Below are positions 1 through 7,448 of a stretch of 8,732 nucleotides of DNA, one piece after another. The stretch's first letter is position 1; the number at the start of each line of letters is the position of its first letter. Position numbers and translations under genes: made by a program. Where the stretch lies: the NCBI GenBank assembly GCA_012522285.1, contig JAAYKS010000034.1, positions 1 through 8,732 on the forward strand. Direction: 5' to 3'. Under the pieces are notes generated by a model. It searched no databases. It was not told where the DNA came from and saw only the letters and a program-made list of their open reading frames with translations. This DNA comes from Clostridiaceae bacterium (GTDB taxonomy: Bacteria > Bacillota > Clostridia > Saccharofermentanales > UBA5734).

Positions 1-12
1 CCCCTCGCTTTC

Positions 13-21
13 TGGTATCAT
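13..21 (+). promoter_or_regulatory. Candidate extended -10 promoter element upstream of miaB
   Basis: The bases read TGGTATCAT, that is TG, one base, then TATCAT, which is one mismatch from TATAAT and fits an extended -10 element. A start of transcription would fall near position 28, leaving a leader of about 30 nt before miaB. Any -35 element would lie at or beyond the window edge, so it cannot be checked. The operon may instead begin further upstream. Confidence 0.3.
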
Positions 22-47
22 GGGGGTATTCATTTTCAAAGAGTATT

Positions 48-53
48 GAGGTG
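48..53 (+). promoter_or_regulatory. Shine-Dalgarno site that decides the miaB start
   Basis: GAGGTG lies 6 nt before an in-frame TTG at 60, which is ideal spacing. It overlaps the in-frame GTG at 51, so that GTG cannot be served by this site. It therefore points to TTG 60 as the miaB start. Confidence 0.6.
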
Positions 54-59
54 TTTTCC

Positions 60-1502
60 TTGTCCATATCCATGACCCAGGATGGCTGTATTTCCCTGGA
101 TGAAACCTGTCGGACCCTCCGACATTTATATACGGACGGTCGTACGTACCACATCCGTACATTTGGCTGCCAGCAGAACGAGAACGATGCCGAAATTCTG
201 TCCGGCATCCTGGAGTCTTGTGGCATGTCCTCGGCCGCGACCGCCGAAGAGGCGGATCTGGTCATTCTGAACACCTGTAGTGTGCGTGAAAATGCGGACA
301 GCCGCCTCTACGGGAATCTGGGCCGGCTCAAGGCGTTCAAGGCGGCGCACCCGGATCGCATGGTAGCGGTGTGCGGTTGCATGATGCGCCAGTCGCAGCA
401 TGTCGACAAAATAAAGCGCAGTTTCCCGTTCGTGGACCTGGTGTTTGGCACTTCGGATCTCCACAGGGTTCCGGAGCTGCTGATGCGACATGTCGCGGGG
501 GAGAAGCGTGTCTATGACGTCGGTTCGGAAGACCGCATTGTCGAAGGTTTGCCGATCCACCGCCGGCGCCGGTTCCGCGCCCTGTGCACCATTATGTCGG
601 GGTGCAACAACTTCTGTTCATACTGTATCGTGCCTTACACGAGAGGGCGGGAGCGCAGCCGCAAACCGGATGAGGTGCTGCGTGAACTGCGTGAGATTGC
701 AAGCCAAGGATACAAGGAAGTGATGCTGCTCGGCCAGAACGTCAATTCGTACGGCCAGGACCTCGGAGAAGGCGCTCCGGACTTTGCCGCCTTGCTGGGA
801 CAGGCAGCCTCGATTCCGGGATTTGTACACGTGCGCTTTATGACATCCCACCCCAAAGATCTTTCAAGACGACTGATCGACACAATCGCTGGGCACCCGA
901 CGGTTGAGCGCCATCTGCACCTACCGCTGCAGTCGGGGAGTGACCGGGTCTTGCGCGAAATGAATCGAGGGTATACGCGCCAGGAGTATCTGGAGATCGT
1001 GGAGTACGCCCGCGCCAGCATTCCGGGACTTGCGATCAGCACCGATCTGATCGTCGGATTTCCCGGCGAGACCGAATCCGATTTCCTGGACACCCTCGAC
1101 ATGATGGAGCGGGTCCGATTCGACAGCGCCTTCACATTTTTGTATTCCCCCCGCGAAGGAACCCCGGCCGCCCGGCGGGAAGATGCAGTAGACCCTGCCG
1201 TGATGTCGGAGCGGTTTGCCCGGTTGGTGACACTGCAGGATGCACACAGCCTTGCCTCCAACGAGACGGTGTGCGGACAGTCGTTGCGCGTGTTGGTCGA
1301 AGGGGAGAGCTCCCGCTCCGACGTATACACCGGGCGTACCAGTGACCACCGGCTGGTGAATTTTACGGTGCCGGAGACGGTGCGCGCCACCATCGATCCC
1401 GATCTCCTCGCAAACGGACTCGAAAACACATTGGCCACCATCCGTATCGAGAAAGCGCATCCCTATTATCTCGAGGGATCGCTGGAAGGCGGGTTGTTAT
1501 GA
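60..1502 (+). CDS. miaB: tRNA-2-methylthio-N6-dimethylallyladenosine synthase MiaB
   Basis: MiaB is a radical-SAM methylthiotransferase that adds a methylthio group to C2 of i6A at tRNA position 37, giving ms2i6A; it acts on the product of MiaA, encoded downstream. With a start at TTG 60 the protein has 480 residues, normal for the family. Auxiliary cluster cysteines are visible at about 37 (FGCQQNENDAE), 73 (NTCSVREN) and 107 (CGCMMRQ). The radical-SAM motif CNNFCSYC has cysteines at 182, 186 and 189 and continues into the MiaB-typical IVPYTRGRERSR. The motifs LHLPLQSGSDR and DLIVGFPGE follow, and a TRAM-like RNA-binding domain fills about residues 405-475. The TTG is preferred because GAGGTG (48-53) sits 6 nt before it. 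The in-frame GTG at 51 overlaps that site, and the ATG at 72 lies 18 nt beyond it. The stop codon overlaps the mutS start (ATGA), suggesting translational coupling. The VREN and VPYTRGRER signatures favour MiaB over its paralogues MtaB and RimO. Confidence 0.95.
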   Translation: MSISMTQDGCISLDETCRTLRHLYTDGRTYHIRTFGCQQNENDAEILSGILESCGMSSAATAEEADLVILNTCSVRENADSRLYGNLGRLKAFKAAHPDRMVAVCGCMMRQSQHVDKIKRSFPFVDLVFGTSDLHRVPELLMRHVAGEKRVYDVGSEDRIVEGLPIHRRRRFRALCTIMSGCNNFCSYCIVPYTRGRERSRKPDEVLRELREIASQGYKEVMLLGQNVNSYGQDLGEGAPDFAALLGQAASIPGFVHVRFMTSHPKDLSRRLIDTIAGHPTVERHLHLPLQSGSDRVLREMNRGYTRQEYLEIVEYARASIPGLAISTDLIVGFPGETESDFLDTLDMMERVRFDSAFTFLYSPREGTPAARREDAVDPAVMSERFARLVTLQDAHSLASNETVCGQSLRVLVEGESSRSDVYTGRTSDHRLVNFTVPETVRATIDPDLLANGLENTLATIRIEKAHPYYLEGSLEGGLL

Positions 1503-4126
1503 CGGCTCCTTTACTGGCAGCGATCGACCGTTCCCGCATCACCCCGATGATGCTGCAATACATCGAGCAGAAGGAAGCGATGCCGGACTGTCTTTTGTTT
1601 TTCCGGCTGGGCGATTTTTACGAGATGTTTTTTGACGATGCGGTGGTGGTTTCCAGAGAGCTGGAGCTGGCGCTGACCGGCCGGGATTGCGGTCTGGACG
1701 AACGGGCACCGATGTGCGGAGTGCCCTACCATGCCGCGGACACCTACATCGCGCGCCTGGTGGCGAGAGGGTACAAGGTCGCGGTCTGTGAACAAGTCGA
1801 AGACCCCGCGCTCGCCAAAGGACTTGTCCGTCGGGAAATCGTGCGTGTGGTGACACCCGGCACCATTACGGATTTGTCGGCACTGGATGAAAAACGCAAC
1901 AATTTCATCGTATCGATCTACCGGATCGGGCCCTATTTTGGCATCGCCGCCGCGGATCTGACCACCGGAGGGCTGGAGGCCGCCACACTGGCTGACACAG
2001 ATCCCGAGATGCTGCTCATGGACCAGATCGCGCGATACCAGCCTTCGGAAATCCTGTGCAACCAGGCGTTTATGGAAATGGACATGGCGGCAAAGGTCAA
2101 GACCCGTGCGGGCACCTCCGCCTCGGTGCGCCCGGACGGGCAGTACTCCCATGAACGTGCTGAGCAGCTCTTCCCGGGGCAGGGAGGGGGCAGCGCTCCC
2201 TGGGGTCCTGCTGCCTCCGCGCTGATGCTGTACCTGGAAGAGACGCAGCGGCGTATGCCGGAACACATGCGAGCGATCCGGATTTTCGGTGCGGACGAGT
2301 ATATGGCGATCGATCCGGTCGCGCGCAGAAATCTGGAAATCGTGGAAACCCTGCGGGATCAAGCCCGCCGGGGTTCGTTGCTCTGGGTACTGGACCGCAC
2401 GCAGACCTCGATGGGCGGACGCATGATCCGGCGCTGGATCGAGCAGCCCCTGATGCGCACCGCCGACATCACGCGCAGACTGGACGCGGTCGGAGAACTC
2501 AAAGAGCGTTTCCTGCTGCGGCAGGAGCTGCTTGAAGCGCTGCACGGCATCGGAGACATCGAGCGCCTGACCGGCAAGGCGAGCCTGGGCAGCATCCACG
2601 CCCGCGACCTTCTCTCGCTGCGCAACGCCCTCAACCATGTCCCGTACCTGCTCGAACGAATGGAATCCTGCAAGACGCCGCTTCTCGTCACGTTGCGCGA
2701 CGGTTTGGACCCGCTCGACGACATCCGCTCCCTGCTCGAACAATCCATTGCGGACGAAGCGCCCCTCCAGCTCAAAGACGGCAATATCATCCGTCTCGGA
2801 TACAACGAGGAGGTCGACCGGTTGCGCGCTGCTTCCACCGAAGGCAGGGACTGGATTCTGGCTCTGGAAGCTCGGGAACGGGAAAAGACCGGGATCCGGA
2901 ACTTGAAGGTCGGATACAACAAAGTGTTCGGGTATTATCTCGAAGCCACCAAATCCACTCTCGCACAAGTCCCCGCCTCCTATATACGCAAACAAACCCT
3001 GGCCAATTGCGAACGGTACATCACAGAAGAATTGAAAAATCTGGAAGACACCGTTCTGGGGGCTCAGCAGCGCCTGGCGGATCTCGAGTACGAGCTGTTT
3101 GTGCAGGTGCGCGAGCAGGTGGCTGCACAGGCCGCCCGGTTGCTCGCGCTGTCCGACGGAATCGCACAACTGGATACCCTTTCCTCCTTGGCAGAAGTCG
3201 CAGATCGAGAAGGATACTGTCGCCCGGATGTCAACATGTCTACAATCATCGATGTTAAGGCTGGAAGACATGCTGTTGTGGAAAAAATATTGGGACCGGG
3301 AAAGTTTGTTCCCAACGACGTGTATCTCGATATGGACAGCAACAGGTTTCTGTTGTTGACCGGTCCGAACATGGCGGGCAAGTCAACCTATATGCGGCAG
3401 ATTGCGCTGATGGTTCTCATGGCGCAGGCAGGTAGCTTCGTCCCGGCCAGGGAAGCGTCCGTCGGGCTTGTCGACAAGATCTTCACCCGGGTGGGGGCTT
3501 CGGACGACCTGTCCGCCGGGGATTCCACCTTTATGGTGGAGATGCGGGAAGTGGCCGGCATACTCCGGAACGCGACCGAGCGCAGCCTTCTGATCCTGGA
3601 TGAGATCGGTCGCGGAACCAGCACATATGACGGATTGTCGATCGCGTTTGCGGTCATCGAACATATCGCGGATCGCGGGCATCTGGGGGCGCGCACCTTG
3701 TTTGCGACCCATTACCACGAGCTGACCGACCTCGAGGACGTGGTGCCCGGCATACGGAACTACCACGTGGCAGTCGAAGAAGAAGGCGGCGAGGTGCGAT
3801 TCCTCCACCGCATCGATCCGGGCGGTTCCGACGACAGCTACGGCATCGAGGTGGCCCGGTTGGCCGGTGTACCGAATACAGTCGTCCATCGCGCACAGGA
3901 GATTTTGCGCACCTTGGAAGACGAAAACCAGGGGAAGCAACGTCTGCGGCTCCGGAAGTCCGCACGCCCCATGGAAGGGCAGGTCGACCTCTTTAGCGCC
4001 ACCGCTTCCATGCTGCAAATGGACGGCATCCTGGAACAACTGCGAACAACGGACGTACAGTCCATGACGCCGCTCGATGCGATGAATCTGCTCTACGATT
4101 TGGTGCAGAAAGCGCGCAAAGCCTAA
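1499..4126 (+). CDS. mutS: DNA mismatch repair protein MutS
   Basis: MutS recognises mismatches and small loops in newly replicated DNA and, on ATP binding, becomes a sliding clamp that recruits MutL. The 875-residue length is normal. The N-terminal mismatch-binding domain holds GDFYE with the intercalating Phe40 and Glu42. It is followed by the connector (APMCGVPYHA), the core and lever region and the clamp. The C-terminal ABC-type ATPase has Walker A GPNMAGKST at 622-630, STFMVEM of the signature region, Walker B LLILDEIGRG with Asp701 and Glu702, and the switch segment FATHYHE at 735-741. QVDLF at 828-832 matches the consensus peptide for binding the replication sliding clamp. The extreme C-terminus (PLDAMNLLYDL) matches the usual MutS oligomerisation tail. 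The start ATG overlaps the miaB stop by 4 nt, with GGAAGG at 1484-1489 as ribosome-binding site. All catalytic motifs are intact. Confidence 0.98.
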   Translation: MTAPLLAAIDRSRITPMMLQYIEQKEAMPDCLLFFRLGDFYEMFFDDAVVVSRELELALTGRDCGLDERAPMCGVPYHAADTYIARLVARGYKVAVCEQVEDPALAKGLVRREIVRVVTPGTITDLSALDEKRNNFIVSIYRIGPYFGIAAADLTTGGLEAATLADTDPEMLLMDQIARYQPSEILCNQAFMEMDMAAKVKTRAGTSASVRPDGQYSHERAEQLFPGQGGGSAPWGPAASALMLYLEETQRRMPEHMRAIRIFGADEYMAIDPVARRNLEIVETLRDQARRGSLLWVLDRTQTSMGGRMIRRWIEQPLMRTADITRRLDAVGELKERFLLRQELLEALHGIGDIERLTGKASLGSIHARDLLSLRNALNHVPYLLERMESCKTPLLVTLRDGLDPLDDIRSLLEQSIADEAPLQLKDGNIIRLGYNEEVDRLRAASTEGRDWILALEAREREKTGIRNLKVGYNKVFGYYLEATKSTLAQVPASYIRKQTLANCERYITEELKNLEDTVLGAQQRLADLEYELFVQVREQVAAQAARLLALSDGIAQLDTLSSLAEVADREGYCRPDVNMSTIIDVKAGRHAVVEKILGPGKFVPNDVYLDMDSNRFLLLTGPNMAGKSTYMRQIALMVLMAQAGSFVPAREASVGLVDKIFTRVGASDDLSAGDSTFMVEMREVAGILRNATERSLLILDEIGRGTSTYDGLSIAFAVIEHIADRGHLGARTLFATHYHELTDLEDVVPGIRNYHVAVEEEGGEVRFLHRIDPGGSDDSYGIEVARLAGVPNTVVHRAQEILRTLEDENQGKQRLRLRKSARPMEGQVDLFSATASMLQMDGILEQLRTTDVQSMTPLDAMNLLYDLVQKARKA

Positions 4127-4132
4127 GGGAGG
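4126..4132 (+). promoter_or_regulatory. Strong Shine-Dalgarno site for mutL
   Basis: AGGGAGG begins on the last base of the mutS stop codon and lies 9 nt before the mutL ATG at 4142. It fixes the mutL start and leaves no space for a separate promoter between mutS and mutL. Confidence 0.8.
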
Positions 4133-4141
4133 AACGGGTTT

Positions 4142-6025
4142 ATGGGACATATCCGCACGCTGGACATCCAGACCGCCAACAGCATCGCCGCGGGTGAAGT
4201 GGTCGAACGTCCGGCCTCCGTGGTCAAAGAGCTCTGCGAAAACGCCATGGATGCCGGAGCTTCCTCGATATCGGTCGAAATCCGCAACGGGGGTGTCTCG
4301 TCGATCCAGGTGACCGACAACGGCCGCGGTATGGATCACGACGACGCGCTGGCCGCCTTTGGCCGGCATGCGACCAGCAAACTCCGCACCCTTTCGGATC
4401 TGGACGCCATCGGGACGATGGGGTTCCGCGGAGAGGCATTGGCCAGTATCGCGGCGGTGTCGCGCGTCACCCTGCACACGCGACAGCCGGGAAGCCCTGC
4501 GGGAACCCGTGTGCGCATCGAGGGCGGGCAGCAGATGGAACACGCCGTGGCGGGCTGCCCGGAAGGCACCACAATCGAGGTGGAAAATCTCTTTTACAAC
4601 ACGCCCGCCCGATATAAGTTTTTGAAAAAAGACGCAACGGAGGCCGGATATATCGGGGACGTGGTCGAGCGCCTCGCGCTTTCCCGCCCGGACATTTCGT
4701 TTCGCCTGGTCGCCAACGGCCAGGAACAATTGCGAACCCCTGGCAACAACGACCTGATCTCCGCGGTCTATACCGTGTTTGGCAAACAGGCCGCTTCCGA
4801 ATGCATCGCGGTCGAGCACCGCCACGAAAGTCTGTTGGTCACCGGATTTGCGGGTATCCCTGAAAATGCGCGCAGCAACCGATCCCGGCAGATCCTTCAC
4901 GTCAACGGGCGGGCGGTCCAATCCAAAGTCTTTTCCGCCGCGGTCGACGAGGCGTATCGCAACAGGATGATGAAGGGAAAGCATCCCTTTGTGCTCATGC
5001 GCCTGGAGATCCCGCCCAATCTGGTCGACGTCAATGTACATCCCCAAAAACTGGAAGTCCGGTTTTGGAACGATGGGGAAGTCTTCCTGGCGATCCTGCA
5101 CGCGTTGAAATCGGTACTGGAAACACATCGTCCCGGTGAGACCCAAGCCGCCGGAGAGGACGACCGGCATTCGATCCCTTCGCAGACGGGCGCAACGGAT
5201 GCCACGTCTTCCGCTCAACCTGCGGGAGAACGCGCTGCACCTCCATCGGACGGGGAAGCGACCGGCAGCGGCGTGCTCCCGCAGCCCGGGATTCAATCCT
5301 GGCTTCCGGTCGACGGGGAAGTCGCCGCATCCGCTTTCTCTTCCACAGAAACGCAACCGCCGGTCCCCTCCGTGCGGGATGACAAGACGGACGGTCAGGT
5401 GGCGGAACCGCCGGCTCCGTACGTGGTGCAGACCGCGGATCCGTTTTTTTCGAAAGCCCGCTATATCGGGATTGCATTCGGTACGTATGTACTGCTTGAA
5501 GATCGGGAAGACCTGGTTCTGATGGACCAGCATGCCGCCCATGAACGCATCCTGTTCGAGCGGCTGCTAAAGCGCGCGTCTTCCGGATCGATCCAGGCGC
5601 AGTCGCTCTTGGTTCCCGCCTCCATGGAGATCACCTCGCGGGAGGCCGGCCTCCTCGAAGCAAGGCGAGAAAAGATCGAAGAAGCGGGATTCCAGTTTGA
5701 TTTTCTGGGTGCCCACGCGGTAGCGGTTCGTGCGATTCCAGGCAACGAAGAGGAACTCTCCTCGACGAAAGCCCTGCGCGCTTTGTTGGACGTCCTGGCC
5801 GACGACCTGGACGGGAAACGGGAGGACATCAAAACCGAGATCCTCGCATCCATCGCCTGCAAAGCCGCTATCAAGGCCGGCGACCGCGTGGACGCGACAG
5901 AAGTGAAGGCGTTGCTGTCCGGCCTATCCGGGCTGGAGAATCCATATCAATGCCCGCACGGGCGACCGATCCTGTTCCGGATGTCCCGACGCGAACTGGA
6001 AAAACGGTTCAAAAGGATCGTATGA
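4142..6025 (+). CDS. mutL: DNA mismatch repair protein MutL (nicking endonuclease type)
   Basis: MutL couples mismatch recognition by MutS to strand removal. The protein has 627 residues, normal for the family. The N-terminal GHKL ATPase domain (about 1-330) shows ENAMDAGA with the catalytic Glu33 and Asn34, DNGRGM at 59-64, ATSKL at 77-81, GFRGEAL at 94-100, FYNTPARYKFLK, and VNVHPQKLEVRF with Lys303. A Pro/Ser/Ala/Glu-rich linker of roughly 100 residues follows (about 335-440) and is probably disordered. The C-terminal domain carries the metal-dependent endonuclease motif DQHA-X2-E-X4-E at 462-473, with ACKAAIKA at 572-579 and CPHGRP at 604-609, which complete the metal site in nicking MutL proteins. 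Such proteins are found in bacteria that lack MutH and Dam-directed repair, so strand discrimination here is inferred to be methylation-independent. The stop overlaps the miaA start as ATGA. Confidence 0.98.
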   Translation: MGHIRTLDIQTANSIAAGEVVERPASVVKELCENAMDAGASSISVEIRNGGVSSIQVTDNGRGMDHDDALAAFGRHATSKLRTLSDLDAIGTMGFRGEALASIAAVSRVTLHTRQPGSPAGTRVRIEGGQQMEHAVAGCPEGTTIEVENLFYNTPARYKFLKKDATEAGYIGDVVERLALSRPDISFRLVANGQEQLRTPGNNDLISAVYTVFGKQAASECIAVEHRHESLLVTGFAGIPENARSNRSRQILHVNGRAVQSKVFSAAVDEAYRNRMMKGKHPFVLMRLEIPPNLVDVNVHPQKLEVRFWNDGEVFLAILHALKSVLETHRPGETQAAGEDDRHSIPSQTGATDATSSAQPAGERAAPPSDGEATGSGVLPQPGIQSWLPVDGEVAASAFSSTETQPPVPSVRDDKTDGQVAEPPAPYVVQTADPFFSKARYIGIAFGTYVLLEDREDLVLMDQHAAHERILFERLLKRASSGSIQAQSLLVPASMEITSREAGLLEARREKIEEAGFQFDFLGAHAVAVRAIPGNEEELSSTKALRALLDVLADDLDGKREDIKTEILASIACKAAIKAGDRVDATEVKALLSGLSGLENPYQCPHGRPILFRMSRRELEKRFKRIV

Positions 6026-6927
6026 GCAATCGTGTTCTCGTGATCACCGGTCCGACCGCCACCGGCAAGTCGTCCGTGGCGCTCGAACTCTGCCGACATC
6101 TTGACGGCGAGATCGTGAACGCCGATGCCATGCAGGTGTACCGCGGGATGGACATCGGCACGGCCAAATCTTCTCCTGCGGAACGGAAAGAAGTACCCCA
6201 TCATCTGATCGATATCCGCTCCCCATCGGAATCGTATTCCGTCGCCGACTATGTGAGGGACGCCGCTCTGGCGATCCGCGACATTCACCTCCGCGGACAT
6301 CTTGCGGTCGTGTGCGGCGGGACCGGTCTTTATGTCCAGTCCCTGATGGAGGGGATTCAGTTTCACCCGCATTCCTACAACCCGGAGGTGCGGCGGGAAC
6401 TGGAAGAACAAGCAGACCGCGAAGGGGTGGCGGCTCTGCGCCGGCAGTTGCAGGAGATGGATCCCGAAAGTGCCAGCCGGCTGACGGACGGCGACCGCCG
6501 TCGCGTGATCCGCGCGCTGGAAATGATCCGGACGACCGGATCGACCCCGACAGCACTGCGGGAACAATCCCGACTGGAAGGACCGTCCTTCGACTTTACG
6601 TCGTTTTGTCTGACTTTGGAGCGGCCCCTTCTGTACGCCCGGATAGAGGCGCGGATCGACCGGATGTTCGAGGCCGGTCTGCCGCAGGAAGCGGCCTCGG
6701 TGTTGTCGAACCAGCCGGGACCCACCGCGCGTCAGGCGATCGGGTACAAGGAATTTGCACCATGGCAGGCAGGCGAACAGGACCTCACGCAAGTGGCCGA
6801 ACAGATCAAAATCGCAACACGACACTATGCAAAACGCCAATTGACCTGGTTTCGCAGGATGTCGACGCTGGTCTGGATCGACAACGTGGAGCCCCAAAAA
6901 ACGATGGAAATCCTAAAACGCGCCTGA
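6022..6927 (+). CDS. miaA: tRNA dimethylallyltransferase MiaA
   Basis: MiaA transfers a dimethylallyl group from dimethylallyl diphosphate to N6 of A37 in tRNAs that read codons beginning with U, making i6A, the substrate of MiaB. The protein has 301 residues, close to family length. Seen in order: P-loop GPTATGKS at 10-17; NADAMQVYRGMDIGTAK from 33 with the catalytic Asp35; HHLID; GGTGLY at 99-104; RRVIRALE; ARQAIGYKE around 236-244; and KRQLTWFR at 271-278. The family motif is usually DSxQ, and here it is DAMQ, a small deviation that I take as natural variation. The start is ATG 6022, overlapping the mutL stop by 4 nt, with AAAAGGA at 6011-6017 a few bases upstream. An in-frame ATG at 5950 would require a 76-nt overlap with mutL and would add residues unlike MiaA, so it is not used. 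Confidence 0.97.
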   Translation: MSNRVLVITGPTATGKSSVALELCRHLDGEIVNADAMQVYRGMDIGTAKSSPAERKEVPHHLIDIRSPSESYSVADYVRDAALAIRDIHLRGHLAVVCGGTGLYVQSLMEGIQFHPHSYNPEVRRELEEQADREGVAALRRQLQEMDPESASRLTDGDRRRVIRALEMIRTTGSTPTALREQSRLEGPSFDFTSFCLTLERPLLYARIEARIDRMFEAGLPQEAASVLSNQPGPTARQAIGYKEFAPWQAGEQDLTQVAEQIKIATRHYAKRQLTWFRRMSTLVWIDNVEPQKTMEILKRA

Positions 6928-7070
6928 TTTGATCAAAATTTGTTTATACCATCTTGGATGTGGCACGAAACTGTCATACCCTTGGGTTGCACTTGTGCAT
7001 CCCCAGTATCGCCTCTGATCAAGGCACGTATCTTTCTTCGCGATTCAGATGTAGAAAGGAAATGTGAGAA
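6928..7070 (+). other. Intergenic region between miaA and hfq
   Basis: This 143-nt stretch is visibly richer in A and T at its start than the flanking genes. It holds the palindrome TTGATCAA right after the miaA stop, an imperfect hairpin at 6984-7003, and the hfq ribosome-binding site AAAGGA at 7055-7060. I found no -35/-10 pair of acceptable quality and no hairpin followed by a run of T. Whether hfq has its own promoter or is transcribed from the operon cannot be settled by eye. Confidence 0.6.
6984..7003 (+). other. Small imperfect hairpin in the hfq leader region
   Basis: GGG-T-TGCA-CTTG-TGCA-T-CCC can fold with three G-C pairs, a T-T mismatch, four pairs and a 4-nt loop. It is not followed by a T tract, so it is not a classical intrinsic terminator. 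It could be a processing or attenuation element, or chance. Confidence 0.25.
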
Positions 7071-7448
7071 ATGACTTATCGCAGACACTCGGAATACATG
7101 TTCGACAAACTGACGACCCCGTCCGGCTTGCCGGTCGGAAAACGCGAGCCGGGCGGTTCTCGCATCAACATTCAGGATGCGTTTTTGAATCACTGCAGAC
7201 GTGAAAAAGTCGGAGTGGAGATCACCATGATCAACGGTGCGGTTTGTGCCGGCACCATCGTGGGATTCGACAACTTTGTGATCGCGTTGGAACAAGAGGG
7301 AAAACAGACACTGGTGTTCAAGACCGCTATTATGCAGGTCGATCCGGTGGTTTTCGTCAACTATATTTTCAATGACGCATACCGGCCGGACGCGTACCGC
7401 CACGACGCCTCACATGAGCGTGCGGAAAACCCCGACCACTTTGCCTAG
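7071..7448 (+). CDS. hfq: Hfq-family RNA chaperone with N- and C-terminal extensions
   Basis: Hfq is a ring-shaped Sm-fold protein that binds small regulatory RNAs and A-rich or U-rich mRNA segments. The core at about residues 32-92 matches the family: INIQDAFLN (Gln35 and Asp36 of the proximal-face motif), VEITMINGAVCAGTIVGFDNF (Sm1, ending in the conserved GFDNF) and LEQEGKQTLVFKTAI (Sm2). Its position after miaA is the usual place for hfq. Three things are odd. About 31 residues precede the core, where most Hfq proteins have fewer than ten. About 33 residues follow it, with a reiterated DAYRPDAYRHDASH segment. The Sm2 signature YKHA reads FKTA, so the conserved histidine is Thr85. The start ATG 7071 has AAAGGA 10 nt upstream. 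The last 39 bp overlap the 3' end of lexA on the other strand. Family assignment is firm; RNA-binding behaviour is inferred and may differ from that of typical Hfq. Confidence 0.85.
   Translation: MTYRRHSEYMFDKLTTPSGLPVGKREPGGSRINIQDAFLNHCRREKVGVEITMINGAVCAGTIVGFDNFVIALEQEGKQTLVFKTAIMQVDPVVFVNYIFNDAYRPDAYRHDASHERAENPDHFA

Noticed and set aside
1511..3271. 586-codon open frame on the minus strand inside mutS
   Set aside because: It is a shadow of mutS: no motif, no promoter or ribosome-binding site of note, and its composition is explained by the complementary strand.
3383..5542. 719-codon open frame on the minus strand spanning the mutS-mutL junction
   Set aside because: It lies entirely opposite genes whose motifs are unmistakable, has no recognisable domain, and is a by-product of GC-rich codon usage that removes stop codons from antisense frames.
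5950..6021. Upstream in-frame ATG extending miaA by 24 codons
   Set aside because: It would overlap mutL by 76 nt and place extra residues before the P-loop that MiaA proteins do not have. ATG 6022 has an ATGA coupling and a nearby AAAAGGA.
6930..6982. Possible hfq promoters (TTGATC or TTGGAT with TATACC or TACCCT)
   Set aside because: Spacing is wrong (10 bp) or the -10 match is only three of six bases; none reaches a reportable standard.
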